DNA from: Myxococcales bacterium
Lineage (GTDB): Bacteria > Lernaellota > Lernaellaia > Lernaellales > Lernaellaceae
Direction: 5' to 3'
DNA length: 46,609 nucleotides
Assembly: GCA_012517325.1 (NCBI GenBank)
Contig: JAAYVF010000067.1
Location: 1-46,609, forward strand
This document shows, in pieces, positions 8,463-18,351 of this stretch. The position numbers and the translations under genes were made by a program. The notes below the pieces were generated by a model, which saw only the letters and a program-made list of their open reading frames with translations, was not told where the DNA came from and searched no databases. Position 1 is the stretch's first letter. The number at the start of each line of letters is the position of its first letter.

Positions 8463-8675
8463 TCTCACCTCGGCGAATGCAAAACGTACCACTTTGAAAT
8501 CGAAGGCGATTTTGCCCGTTTTGCCGTCCTCGGTCCAGCCAGTAATAAACCCGGTCGCGCGGACAAGAAAAATTTTCGTATCTTCGTTATTGAACGCTTG
8601 GGTTGGCGAAATGTTCATGCTAATATTTTTCGTTCACTGGGGGGTCAGGGGAAAATTCTGAAAAGGATTGCCGTC

Positions 8676-11600
8676 ATGTCGAAGCAGATTCGCCTGCCGA
8701 TTCTTTGGGTAATTCTCGCCCTTTTTGTCTCTTACCTGGCGATTTCCTGTGGGGATAGTACCAATCAGACCGATAACTCGGAAATCGTCGCGGCTAAATC
8801 AACGGGCGATGACGATACCAGCGGTGACGCGCCGGCGCCGGTTCTCGGCAACGGTCGCGCGGACGTCTCGGCTCCGTTCAACGTCGCGGAGATCATCCGG
8901 CGGGTTCACTTCTCCTTCCGCGAAAACGAGACCGGCTTCGTGGGTGGCCACACGACCTACGCCGTGCGCGTCAGCCATGCCGGCGCTTCGACCTTCACGC
9001 CGTTTCTGCCGCTCGACCGCGATTCCGGCGATCCGAACGAAGACGTCGTCCAAGGCGCCCCCTTCCAGTTGGCGACCAAGAGCATCCGCCTGGGGCGAAC
9101 GGACCTGGGTGCGGCAGCGACATCGATCGAAATCAACGATGACGGTTCCCTGACCGTTTGGCGCGGCGATGTCGCCGAATGGCTGCAGAACGCCGACGAA
9201 GGAACCGAACAGGGTTGGTATTTCGAACAGCGCCCGGTGGGCGGCGGCGATCTGGAAATCCGGCTGCAGGTCAAAGGGTTGCCCTTCATCGGCCGGACCG
9301 ATCAGGGCTTGCACTTCGCGGATCCGGAAACCGGCCTGGGCTTCCGTTACGGCAACGGCCTGTGGGTCGACAACCGGGGCCGCGAAACCGAAGTCGCCGT
9401 TCGTTTCGAAGCGGGACAGATCGTACTGACCGTGCCGGCGGAAATCCTCGCCGGGACCGCATTCCCCGCCGAATTGGATCCCTACGTCACGCCGGAATTC
9501 GGCATGGACAATCCGATTTATCTGTTGGCTCCCAATCGGCAATCCGCCCCGTCGGTGGCTTATGACGGCAGCCGCTACCTGGTGGTTTGGGAAGACCGGC
9601 GCGCCAGCACCGGCAACCTGCTGTCTGACGTGTACGGCGTGCGCGTCACGCCTTCGGGCGCCTTGCTGTCCCCCGGCGGCATCGTCATCAGCAACGCGGC
9701 CAACAACCAGCGCGCGCCGGCGCTCGCCTTCGACGGCACGAATTTCCTCGTGGCCTGGGAAGACAATCGCGGCGCCGATTACAGCATTTACGCCTCGCGC
9801 GTGGATATCAACGGCGAAGTGCTCGATCCCGGCGGCATTCTGGTGAGCAGCGCCACCGGCAACCAAAACAATCCGGCCGTCGCCGCCAACAACGGCGGCT
9901 GGTTCGTCGCCTGGGCCGACGGCCGCGGCGCGAACGTCGATCTCTACGGTTCGCGGGTCACCGCCGACGGCGTCGTCACCGACGACCCGGCGACCGGCAT
10001 CGCCATTTCCACCGCGACCGGCGATCAGACGATGCCCGCCGCCGCCTTTGACGGCACCAACTACTTCGTGGTGTGGGACGATCAACGGGACGGCACCTAC
10101 AACGTTTACGGCGCGCGCGTTTCGACCGGCGGATCGGTGCTCGACGCTTCCGGCATCGCCATCTGCACCGCCGCCAACAATCAGCGCGTTCCGGCGGTGG
10201 CTTTCGGCGGCAGCCAGTATCTGGTCGCCTGGATGGACAACCGCGGCGCCGACTGGGATCTCTACGCGGCGCGGGTCACCACCGGCGGCGTCGTGACCGA
10301 CACCAACGGTTTTGCCGTCTACAGCGGCGCGGGCAACCAGCAAAGCCCGTCGATCGGTTACGACGGCACCAACTACCTGGTGACCTGGGACGATTCGCGG
10401 GCGGGCGGCTACAACATTTACGGCGCGCGCGTTTCGAGCGCCGGCGCGGTGCTCGACGCATCCGGCATCGCCATCTGCGAGGCGGCCAACGATCAATACG
10501 AATCGTCGGTGGCGTTCGACGGCACCAATTATCTGGTCGTCTGGCACGATTACCGGGCCGGCGGCTATCCGGACATTTACGGCACCCGCGTCAGCACGGC
10601 CGGGGCCGTTCTCAATCCGGCCGGCATCGCGATCAGCCTCTCGGCCAACAACCAATACTGGTCCGACGTGGTGCCCGACGGCACCAATTTCATGGTGGTC
10701 TGGGAAGACATCCGCGACGGCGTCAATCACGACATTTACGGCACGCGCGTCTCGGCCAACGGCACGATTCTGAACCCCTCCGGAATCGCGATCTGCACCG
10801 CCGCGAATACGCAGGAGCGGCCCGCGGTGGCCTTCGGCGCCAATACGTATGTCGCGGTCTGGTCCGACTATCGCAACGGCCAGTGGGATGTATACGGGGC
10901 GCGCATCAATCTGAGCGGCACGGTTTTGGATCCGAGCGGTCTGGCCATCACCTCGGCGACCGGCGCGCAACTCAATCCCGACATCGCCTACCTGGGCGAT
11001 TACTTCCTGACCGTCTGGCAGGACAACCGGAACGGCGCGTACGACGTCTACGGCGCGCGGCTCAACGCCTCGGGAACGCTGTTCGATGCCAGCGGCATCG
11101 CCATTTCCAGCGCGGTCAACGATCAGATCAATCCGCGCGTCTTCGCCGGCGCGACGCAATTCCTGGCCTTGTGGGAAGACGGCCGCAACGGTGGCAAGGA
11201 CATCTACAGTTCGCGCGTCACCGTGGCCGGCGGCGTGCAAAGCCCCGGCGGCCTGATCGTTTCCACCGCGGCGGGCGAACAAACCTGGCCCGGCATGACG
11301 TACAACGGCACCTATTGGCTGGCGGTCTGGCAGGATAGCCGCAACGGCAACCAAGATATTTACGGCACGCGCATCGCTTCGACTGGCGGCACGGTCGACG
11401 CGTCCGGCATCGCGATCAGTACGGCAACCGGCGATCAAACCATGCCGACCACCACCTGGGACGGTAACTATTTCTTCGTGGCCTGGCAGGATCGCCGCTC
11501 CGGCTCCACCCTCGACGTCTACGGCAACTGGATCGACAGCGCCACCGCGGCCGTGCAGGAAGGCAACGGCGCCGCGCTGTCGGCCGGCCCGATGGTCGAT

Positions 11601-12545
11601 GAAGGCGGGCCGGTCGCGGTCGGCATCGGCGACGGCAAAACGTTCCTGAGCTATTACTCCTTCGACCTGACGCCGACTTACGGTTCGATCCGCGTTTTCG
11701 GCCGGATCGTCACCTACTACCTGACGACGCACGCCTGCACCGAAAACGAGGAATGCAAAACCGGCTTCTGCGTCGACGGCTATTGCTGCAATACCGAATG
11801 CGGCGCCGACGATCCGTCCGATTGCCAGGCGTGCAGCGTGGCCGCGGGCGCCACGGCGAACGGCACGTGCACCGTGCTGGACGCCGGCGTCAGTTGCCGC
11901 CCGGTGGCCGGCGTCTGCGACGTCGAGGAAATCTGCGACGGCACCTCGGGCCTCTGCCCCGAGGATCTCTTCCTCGACGGCAGCGTCACCTGCCGGGAAA
12001 GCGCCGGCGATTGCGACGCCGCCGAGGTTTGCGCCGGCGATTCGGCCGAATGCCCCGAGGATGCCTTCCTCGATTCATCGGTCGAATGCCGCGCGGCGGC
12101 CAACGATTGCGACCTCGCCGAATCCTGCCCAGGCGACGCGGCCGATTGCCCTGAAGACCTGTTCCAACCGGACGGCTTTTCCTGCAACGACGATCTGTTC
12201 TGCAACGGCGAGGACACCTGCGAGTCGGGCGCCTGCGATCAACATGCCGGCGACCCCTGCACGGGCACCCAGACCTGCGACGAGGAAAACGACATCTGCG
12301 TCGGCGACGACGATGACGACGACAATGACGACAACGACACCACCGACGACGACAACGACACCACCGACGACGATACCAGCCCGGACGACGATTTCGCCCC
12401 CATCACCGATGACGACCTCACACCCACCGACGACGACGTCGACGACGACACCTCGCCGCTGGCCCCCGATCCGGCCGGCTTGTCGGTACCGCCGAAAGCC
12501 TCCGACGACGATGACGACGACGATGACAGTTGTTGCGGCTGTTGA
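8676..12545 (+). CDS. Giant secreted repeat protein with Cys-rich and acidic C terminus
   Basis: This 1289-residue protein starts with a signal sequence ending LAISCGDS, a possible but weak lipobox. Residues about 50-270 form an unassigned beta-rich domain. Thirteen repeats of roughly 57 residues follow, each carrying a [V/A/T]-x-W-x-D-x-R core, an IYG-x-RV strand and a SGIAI strand, as in beta-propeller surface proteins. Next is a Cys-rich section (from about residue 1020) with CTENEECKTGFC and repeated CPED units, similar to the disintegrin-like linkers of myxobacterial surface proteins. It ends in an Asp-rich tail closing with DDDDSCCGC. I chose ATG 8676 over a frame open to 7143, which overlaps the GH43-like gene. 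Probably an adhesin or surface scaffold. Confidence 0.85.
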   Translation: MSKQIRLPILWVILALFVSYLAISCGDSTNQTDNSEIVAAKSTGDDDTSGDAPAPVLGNGRADVSAPFNVAEIIRRVHFSFRENETGFVGGHTTYAVRVSHAGASTFTPFLPLDRDSGDPNEDVVQGAPFQLATKSIRLGRTDLGAAATSIEINDDGSLTVWRGDVAEWLQNADEGTEQGWYFEQRPVGGGDLEIRLQVKGLPFIGRTDQGLHFADPETGLGFRYGNGLWVDNRGRETEVAVRFEAGQIVLTVPAEILAGTAFPAELDPYVTPEFGMDNPIYLLAPNRQSAPSVAYDGSRYLVVWEDRRASTGNLLSDVYGVRVTPSGALLSPGGIVISNAANNQRAPALAFDGTNFLVAWEDNRGADYSIYASRVDINGEVLDPGGILVSSATGNQNNPAVAANNGGWFVAWADGRGANVDLYGSRVTADGVVTDDPATGIAISTATGDQTMPAAAFDGTNYFVVWDDQRDGTYNVYGARVSTGGSVLDASGIAICTAANNQRVPAVAFGGSQYLVAWMDNRGADWDLYAARVTTGGVVTDTNGFAVYSGAGNQQSPSIGYDGTNYLVTWDDSRAGGYNIYGARVSSAGAVLDASGIAICEAANDQYESSVAFDGTNYLVVWHDYRAGGYPDIYGTRVSTAGAVLNPAGIAISLSANNQYWSDVVPDGTNFMVVWEDIRDGVNHDIYGTRVSANGTILNPSGIAICTAANTQERPAVAFGANTYVAVWSDYRNGQWDVYGARINLSGTVLDPSGLAITSATGAQLNPDIAYLGDYFLTVWQDNRNGAYDVYGARLNASGTLFDASGIAISSAVNDQINPRVFAGATQFLALWEDGRNGGKDIYSSRVTVAGGVQSPGGLIVSTAAGEQTWPGMTYNGTYWLAVWQDSRNGNQDIYGTRIASTGGTVDASGIAISTATGDQTMPTTTWDGNYFFVAWQDRRSGSTLDVYGNWIDSATAAVQEGNGAALSAGPMVDEGGPVAVGIGDGKTFLSYYSFDLTPTYGSIRVFGRIVTYYLTTHACTENEECKTGFCVDGYCCNTECGADDPSDCQACSVAAGATANGTCTVLDAGVSCRPVAGVCDVEEICDGTSGLCPEDLFLDGSVTCRESAGDCDAAEVCAGDSAECPEDAFLDSSVECRAAANDCDLAESCPGDAADCPEDLFQPDGFSCNDDLFCNGEDTCESGACDQHAGDPCTGTQTCDEENDICVGDDDDDDNDDNDTTDDDNDTTDDDTSPDDDFAPITDDDLTPTDDDVDDDTSPLAPDPAGLSVPPKASDDDDDDDDSCCGC
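9535..11570 (+). repeat. Thirteen tandem ~57-codon repeats in the surface protein
   Basis: The translated units each contain one core such as VVWEDRR, VAWEDNR, VAWADGR, VVWDDQR, VAWMDNR, VTWDDSR, VVWHDYR, VVWEDIR, AVWSDYR, TVWQDNR, ALWEDGR, AVWQDSR and VAWQDRR. The units also share DNA-level phrases such as gacggcacca and tttacggcgcgcgc. They are diverged, not identical, so the array is old but could still recombine. Confidence 0.85.
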
Positions 12546-12563
12546 GCACCTTTGAAAATCGTG

Positions 12564-12590
12564 AAAAAGGCGGTTTCGGCCGCCTTTTTT
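12564..12590 (+). terminator. Rho-independent terminator
   Basis: The stem AAAAAGGCGG (12564-12573) pairs with the CCGCCTTTTT arm (from 12580) across the loop TTTCGG, and the second arm runs into a T tract. It ends the transcript of the giant repeat protein. Confidence 0.85.
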
Positions 12591-12811
12591 CTTTTCCCGG
12601 GGCCGGCCGCGCGAGGCGGCGGGCGCGGCGGTTGAAGCGGAAGAAAGTCGGTTACAATTAAAGGATTAATCAACTATTGATTTTTCGCCCTTTTCTCCAT
12701 TATCGTACCAAGCCCATGGAGGCCGCGGCCGGTTGCGGAATGGTATTTTAATGCCGCGGCGGTTTTGCTCAAGCATCACAACCATTCGATGGTTCGAATC
12801 GTAGGTGCGGT

Positions 12812-15283
12812 ATGGTGAATCGTGTCAACGTTCTGGTTTTGTTTGTCGTCTCCCTGGTCACCCTGGGAGTGGAAGTCCTGCTCACTCGCATTTTTGCGGT
12901 GATCCTCTTCTCGAATCATTCGTTTTTAGCGATTTCGCTCACCCTGCTCGGCACGGGAGCCGGCGCGATCCTGGCCTATCTGAGTGCGAAAACCCCGGAG
13001 GAAAAACAAGAAATACGCCAGGCCTGGTTGCTGGTTTTCCTGGCCCTGGCCGTGCTGATTTCGTTCTACGTACTGCTCCAAATCGAGTTCGTGCCCCGCT
13101 CGATCACCGATCCGGAAACGGGCGAAATGACCAAGGACCTGACGTTCAATCAGCGCAACGCGATTTACACCATGAATCCGGCGATGTTCGACATGTGGAA
13201 GCTCTACGCCGTGGTGCCGGTCATCTTTCTGCCGTTTCTGTTCGCCGGATACATCCAGGCGTTCGTTTTCCGCCACGCGGCGAAAAAATTCGCCGTCCTT
13301 TACGGGGTCGATCTGCTGGCGGCGACGGTCGGCGCCGTTTCGATTCCGCTGCTGCTGTATCCGTTCGGCCTGCAGGGAACGATCATCGCGATCGAAATGC
13401 TGATTTTCCTGCCGCTGCTCTACATCCTGTTGCTGAACAGGCGGAATTGGAAATTATGGACGGCGATCGCCTCGCCGGTGCTTCTATTGGTGATTTTCCT
13501 GGTTTTCGGCGGGTTCACCATCCGCCACGCCGCCGGTTTCAGCGACAAGAAGACGATCCGCGAATACTGGACGCCGATGGCCCGCGTAGCGCTGATGGAA
13601 TACAAGAAGAACCGCGAAATGTACATGATCGACAACAGCTCGCGGACTTATTACGCCACCTACAACGAAAAGGATATCAAGCGGTACAACGACAGCTTGT
13701 ACACCGTCCCGTTCGAGATGAAAAAGGACGGTCGGCTGATGGTCATCGCTTCCGGCGGCGGCCAGGAACTGATCATGGCCCATCATTATGGCATCAAGGA
13801 AATCGACGCGGTCGAAATCGCCGGCCCGATCATCCGCGACATCGTCAACGAAAAGAAAGACGAGCCGGGCAATCCTTACCTGCTGCCCGGCGTCAACTAT
13901 TTCATCGCCGACGGCCGTTCGGTGGTCATGCGCAGTCAGAAAAAGTACGACATCATCGAAATGCTGGAAGTCAATTTCCACACTATGGCCGGCCAGATCG
14001 CCCAGGCCTGGTCACCCTATTTCGTCTTTACGCAGGAAGCCTTCTCCGAATACCTCGAGCACCTCAAGGCCGACGGCTATCTGTGCTACACCTTCTTCAG
14101 CCGCGGCGCGGAGCCGACCGGCGGCGACAAGGGCCGGCGCTTCCGCAGCGTCGTCGCGGGCATGCTGGTTTCGGGCATCAAGGAACCGGAAAAACATTTC
14201 GTCCTGACGGCCCGCCCATTCGGCTACGGCTATCGTTCGATGGTCATGGCCAAACCGACGCCGTTCACCGAAGACGAGCTGCTGCAGATCGCCCGCGTCA
14301 GCGACAGCCGCAAGGCGCACATCACCATCCAGTATCCCGACCTCGCGCCCCTGATGGAAAAAGGCTTGATCACCGAGGAGGAGTACAACCGGTGGCAGCC
14401 GAACAAGGGCTGGGTCAAACGCGTCGCCAAGATGTGCACCGACGCTCGACAACTCAAGGGCTTGTGGTTCAACGTCAAACACGCGCACAGTTTTTCGCTG
14501 GGCACCAACGACGACCGCCCCTATCTCTATGGCGCGGGCATTCGCGCCGCCAATTCGCCCCAGGAAAAGCTGATCCGCGACATGTACCGCAACCTGTTCA
14601 TCATCATGGGCGTTCTGGCGATCGTGTTCATCATCATGCCGCTCGTGGTGAAAAAATCCGATACCGGCGGCAAGGTGCGGATGGACTTCCGCCTGCTGAT
14701 GATCCTGCTGCTGACCGGCCTCGGCTTCATGTTCCTGGAAATGGCCGGCATCTACCGCTTTCAGCTCTACATGCAGCACCCGACGACGGCCCTGATTACC
14801 ATCCTGTCGGGGATGATCCTCGGCGCCGGATTGGGCAGTTTGCATTCCGACCGGATCATTTTGGAGAAAAAACAGCAGTCGATCATGCTTTACGCCACGC
14901 TTTCGGCGGTTTACGGCGGCCTGCTGCTGGTGCTGGCGCCGATGCTGTTCCACCGGCTGATGCTGCAAATGCCGCTCGCGGCATTGTTGATCGCCAGCTT
15001 CATTCTCTTCGCCGGGCTGGGTTTCCTGCTCGGCCACGTCGTGCCGTTGTCGGTCGGCGCCTTCGCCGGCGATCAGGGGCGGCTGGTCGCCTGGTGCTGG
15101 GCGATCACCGCGACCGGCTCGGTCTTCGGCACGGTGCTGGCGTCGGTGGTTTCGCGCGAATACGGCATGTTCCTCGTCAGCCTGTTGGGCGTGGCCTGCT
15201 ATCTGTTGATCGTCGTCACGGTATTGCTGGGCATGGCGGTCAGTCGCTGGATCGGCGGCCGGACCGCGGCGCAGTCATCCTAA
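12812..15283 (+). CDS. Membrane-embedded spermidine-synthase-like protein
   Basis: This 823-residue protein has about six N-terminal transmembrane helices, a soluble middle domain (about 230-590) and further hydrophobic helices at the C terminus. The middle domain has the Rossmann motif of spermidine-synthase-type aminopropyltransferases/methyltransferases: VIASGGGQE (311-319), a DAVEIAG strand end and a FIADGRS motif followed by YDIIEMLE. The classic catalytic Asp context (D-x-x-D-P) is replaced by IIEMLEVN, so polyamine synthesis is doubtful. Related fused membrane proteins are common but uncharacterised. It lies 27 bases upstream of the sulfatase-fold gene, so the two probably act together. 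Confidence 0.8.
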   Translation: MVNRVNVLVLFVVSLVTLGVEVLLTRIFAVILFSNHSFLAISLTLLGTGAGAILAYLSAKTPEEKQEIRQAWLLVFLALAVLISFYVLLQIEFVPRSITDPETGEMTKDLTFNQRNAIYTMNPAMFDMWKLYAVVPVIFLPFLFAGYIQAFVFRHAAKKFAVLYGVDLLAATVGAVSIPLLLYPFGLQGTIIAIEMLIFLPLLYILLLNRRNWKLWTAIASPVLLLVIFLVFGGFTIRHAAGFSDKKTIREYWTPMARVALMEYKKNREMYMIDNSSRTYYATYNEKDIKRYNDSLYTVPFEMKKDGRLMVIASGGGQELIMAHHYGIKEIDAVEIAGPIIRDIVNEKKDEPGNPYLLPGVNYFIADGRSVVMRSQKKYDIIEMLEVNFHTMAGQIAQAWSPYFVFTQEAFSEYLEHLKADGYLCYTFFSRGAEPTGGDKGRRFRSVVAGMLVSGIKEPEKHFVLTARPFGYGYRSMVMAKPTPFTEDELLQIARVSDSRKAHITIQYPDLAPLMEKGLITEEEYNRWQPNKGWVKRVAKMCTDARQLKGLWFNVKHAHSFSLGTNDDRPYLYGAGIRAANSPQEKLIRDMYRNLFIIMGVLAIVFIIMPLVVKKSDTGGKVRMDFRLLMILLLTGLGFMFLEMAGIYRFQLYMQHPTTALITILSGMILGAGLGSLHSDRIILEKKQQSIMLYATLSAVYGGLLLVLAPMLFHRLMLQMPLAALLIASFILFAGLGFLLGHVVPLSVGAFAGDQGRLVAWCWAITATGSVFGTVLASVVSREYGMFLVSLLGVACYLLIVVTVLLGMAVSRWIGGRTAAQSS

Positions 15284-15310
15284 CGGCGGCGCGGACGCGG
15301 AGCGGTGACG

Positions 15311-18247
15311 ATGAATTGGCGTGAGCGATGGACGGCCGCGAAGGCGAACAGCCGCTGGTGGGTGTTCGCCGTGGCGGGCGCGTTCGCGGTGTTGAGCTAC
15401 CTTTTATTGAAGAGCCATCATCGGCTGATCAGCCTGAATTACTGCTTTTACGCCTGCGGCGCCGCCGCGCTGTACCTGGCGGTGCGTACTTTCATTCGGC
15501 CGCGCAACCTGTTGGAGCGCTGGGCGTTTACCCTGGCGCTCGCCGTCCTGGTCATCGGCGCGCTGTACCAGGTCACCGCCGTGCCGCTCGCCCGGATGTA
15601 CGACCGGGGCGTCATCCGCGCCTGGAATATGTATCACTACTACCTCGGCTCGAAGTACTTCGCCGAAGTCGGCTACACCGAACTCTATCCGCAGACGATC
15701 GTCGCCGATCGCGAAATGAAAAACCGCCTGCGCAACGTCATGCGCTTGCGCGACATGACCGATTACGAAGTCCGTTCGGTCGAGGCTCTGGTGCCGGACG
15801 AGCCCCTGCCCGCCTTCACGCCGGAGCGTTGGGAACAATTCAAACAGGATCTGGCGGTCTTCATTCCCATGGCTTCGCCGCGGATCTGGCAGCAGATCGT
15901 TCTCGACCGCGGTTACAATCCGACGCCGTTCTGGAACTCGGTCGGCCACGTGTTCAGCAACGCCTTCGACATCCGCCGGCGCAGCCAGTTATTGCGGGCC
16001 ACCTCCATCGACCTGGTTTTGTACGCGCTCCTGTTCGTCGGGGTTTGCTGGGCTTTCGGCGTCGAACCGGCGCTACTGGTGCTCCTTTGTTTTGCCTTGT
16101 TGCCCTTCAACCTGCCGCGCCTGATCGGCGGCTATATCCAATACGACTGGATCGCCGCCATCACCCTCGGCGTTTGTTTCCTGCGCAAGCGCTGGCCGAT
16201 CGCCGCCGCCGTCAGCCTGGGTTACGGCACCATGGCGCGGGTTTTTCCGCTGATTCTCGCCGGGGGCCTGGCTTTCCCCGCGTTGCGGCAACTGCTCCGC
16301 GAGCGACGGCTCGACAAGTTTTACTGGAAATTCGCCATCGCCTTTTTCCTGTTCTGCGTGGTCGGGTTGGGCATCGGCTCCCTTTCGAACAAGGGCTTCG
16401 GCGCGTGGCTGGAATGGAAAGAAAAGATCGCCACCCACAACTGGGAAATGACCTTCGGCGAGGGGCGAGTCGGCCTGAAACACCTGTTCACCCACCGGTT
16501 GGGTGACAACGATTTCGAAAAAGGCACTGCGCCCCGCAAGTCGGTTTATCGCCGGCAACAGGGGTGGTATTACGCGGCGGCGGCGCTTTACCTGGTGCTG
16601 TTCCTCGCGGCGGTGTGGCGGCGCAGCCGCTTGAACAGCGTGCTGCTTTCCTCGGCCGTATTTTTCATCCTGCTGGTGCCTTCGCATTATTACTGGTCGA
16701 TTCTGGCCTTGTTGCCGCTCTGGCGAACCGATCGGGACGGCCCGTGGCAGCCGGCCCTGGTGCCCTCGCTGACCGCCTTCCTCGTGCCGGCCGGTTGGTA
16801 TCTCAATGCCCAAACCCAGAGCCATCAATACGCGCAATACATCCGCTTCGACGAATTGCTCGCCTGCTGCTACCTGGTGCTGTTCGTTTACCTGCTGGCC
16901 GTCAATCTGCGCGACACGGGACTGTGGGCGAAGCTTACCGACAAGCTGCCGTGGCTGAAAAACCCCTTCGCCAAATCGACCGCCGCGCCGACCGGCGTCC
17001 TGTTGCTGCTTCTCCTGCCCCTGCTTGCCGTGACGCAAACCGGCTGCGCGAAAAAGGCGGACAAGCCGCGGCCGAATATCTTGCTGATCGTCGTCGACAC
17101 CATGCGCGCCGATCACGTCGGCGCTTACGGCTACCAACGCCCGACCACCCCGGCGATCGACCAACTGGCGAAAGAAGCCACCGTGTTCACACGGGCTTAC
17201 AGCCACAGCCCCTGGACCATGCCGTCGGTCGCCTCGATCCTCACCTCGCTGACGCCGCGCGATCACGGCATCATCAAGTGGGAACAGCCCCTGGAGGAAC
17301 GTTTTCTGACCCTGGCCGAATATCTCGCCGGGCACGGCTATTACACCGCGGCGTTCGTCAGCCACGTCATTTTCGAACCCGAATACCACTACAACCAGGG
17401 CTTCGATACCTACGATTATTCCGTGATGGAGAAGGGCGAGCCCGACGAAATCAGCACCGCGAAGGAAATCAGCGACCTGGCCGTCGCCGCGCTGCAAAAG
17501 AACACCTACCAGCCCTTTTTCATGTGGCTGCATTATTTCGATCCGCACAACGATTATCTGCTGCACGAGCCCTACAATTTCGGCGGCCAGCCCATCGATT
17601 TGTACGACAGCGAAATCCGCTTCACCGACGAGCAGATCGGCCGGGTTTTCGCCAAGCTCCAGGAACTCAAGCTCTGGGACGACACCGTCATCGTGGTCAT
17701 GGCCGATCACGGCGAGGAGTTTTACGAGCACGGGTGGCGCTACCACAGCCGCACGCTTTACGAGGAATTGATCCACATCCCGCTGGTGATCCGCGTGCCG
17801 GGCTTCAAGCCGCAAAGGTTGCCGACGATCGTCGCCGAAAGCGACGTGGCGCCGACGCTGTGCCGCCTGGCCAAACTGCCGGTTCCCAGGGAATTCAAGG
17901 GCAAACGAATTCAGTACAAAAAGCCCTTTCTCTCCGCCCCCCGGTTTACCGATCGGGAAAATCGGGTCGTTTTCGCCGAGACATTTCGCTATGGGCGGAA
18001 ACAAGGTTTGGTTTTCGAAAACTGGAAGTACGTCCACGACCTGAAAACCAGCCGTTTCGAAATGTTCGACTTGCAAGCCGACCCGCTCGAAAAGAACAAC
18101 CTGGCCTACCAGCAGATGGATCTGGCGAAAAAGTTCAAGGAACAACTCAACGCTTTTTACAAGGTGGGCCGCGCGAAAATCGAGGAACACGAGCTGTCCG
18201 ATGCATTGAAGAGATCGCTCGATAGCCTGGGCTACCTCAATCAATGA
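15311..18247 (+). CDS. Polytopic membrane protein fused to sulfatase-fold domain
   Basis: Residues 1 to about 560 of this 978-residue protein form a polytopic membrane region with around ten helices. At 565-579 an internal hydrophobic stretch ends in VTQTGC, a lipobox-like site (Cys579). From 588 the alkaline-phosphatase/sulfatase fold begins (ILLIVVDTMRADHVGAYGY). The second metal site is VVMADHGEEFYEHGW. At the nucleophile position the sequence is WTMPSVAS with Thr636. The C/S-x-P-x-R motif needed for formylglycine is absent, so a phospho- or phosphoglycerol/ethanolamine transferase activity (Thr nucleophile, as in LtaS/EptA enzymes) is as likely as sulfatase. The C terminus ends LKRSLDSLGYLNQ. 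The start ATG 15311 follows a GTG two codons earlier. Confidence 0.85.
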   Translation: MNWRERWTAAKANSRWWVFAVAGAFAVLSYLLLKSHHRLISLNYCFYACGAAALYLAVRTFIRPRNLLERWAFTLALAVLVIGALYQVTAVPLARMYDRGVIRAWNMYHYYLGSKYFAEVGYTELYPQTIVADREMKNRLRNVMRLRDMTDYEVRSVEALVPDEPLPAFTPERWEQFKQDLAVFIPMASPRIWQQIVLDRGYNPTPFWNSVGHVFSNAFDIRRRSQLLRATSIDLVLYALLFVGVCWAFGVEPALLVLLCFALLPFNLPRLIGGYIQYDWIAAITLGVCFLRKRWPIAAAVSLGYGTMARVFPLILAGGLAFPALRQLLRERRLDKFYWKFAIAFFLFCVVGLGIGSLSNKGFGAWLEWKEKIATHNWEMTFGEGRVGLKHLFTHRLGDNDFEKGTAPRKSVYRRQQGWYYAAAALYLVLFLAAVWRRSRLNSVLLSSAVFFILLVPSHYYWSILALLPLWRTDRDGPWQPALVPSLTAFLVPAGWYLNAQTQSHQYAQYIRFDELLACCYLVLFVYLLAVNLRDTGLWAKLTDKLPWLKNPFAKSTAAPTGVLLLLLLPLLAVTQTGCAKKADKPRPNILLIVVDTMRADHVGAYGYQRPTTPAIDQLAKEATVFTRAYSHSPWTMPSVASILTSLTPRDHGIIKWEQPLEERFLTLAEYLAGHGYYTAAFVSHVIFEPEYHYNQGFDTYDYSVMEKGEPDEISTAKEISDLAVAALQKNTYQPFFMWLHYFDPHNDYLLHEPYNFGGQPIDLYDSEIRFTDEQIGRVFAKLQELKLWDDTVIVVMADHGEEFYEHGWRYHSRTLYEELIHIPLVIRVPGFKPQRLPTIVAESDVAPTLCRLAKLPVPREFKGKRIQYKKPFLSAPRFTDRENRVVFAETFRYGRKQGLVFENWKYVHDLKTSRFEMFDLQADPLEKNNLAYQQMDLAKKFKEQLNAFYKVGRAKIEEHELSDALKRSLDSLGYLNQ

Positions 18248-18351
18248 AGCGAATAGAACGCGGGAGGGGCTTGCCAGTTGCCCCTGACTTGGTTAAACGT
18301 GCCAGATCAACGATCGATGGAGCGATCCAAGCCCACTCAAGGGGGATATCC

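Noticed and set aside
7143..8675. Upstream extension of the giant repeat gene frame
   Set aside because: It runs antisense through the GH43-like gene. The signal peptide and ribosome binding site support ATG 8676.
9535..11570. Regular repeats as a possible CRISPR array
   Set aside because: Units are diverged coding repeats of about 170 bases; there are no short identical repeats with unique spacers anywhere in the window.
8799..11732. 977-codon open frame on the minus strand opposite the repeat protein
   Set aside because: It is a shadow of the GC-rich repeat gene. The translated sequence is Ala/Val/Arg-rich without domains, and the plus-strand frame has signal peptide, repeats and Cys-rich modules.
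12805..15324. 839-codon plus-strand frame parallel to the spermidine-synthase-like gene
   Set aside because: Arg/Pro/Gly-rich shadow in an alternative frame. The frame from 12812 has membrane helices and a nucleotide-binding motif.
16073..18244. 723-codon minus-strand frame opposite the sulfatase-fold gene
   Set aside because: Shadow frame caused by high third-position GC; no domain and no ribosome binding site.
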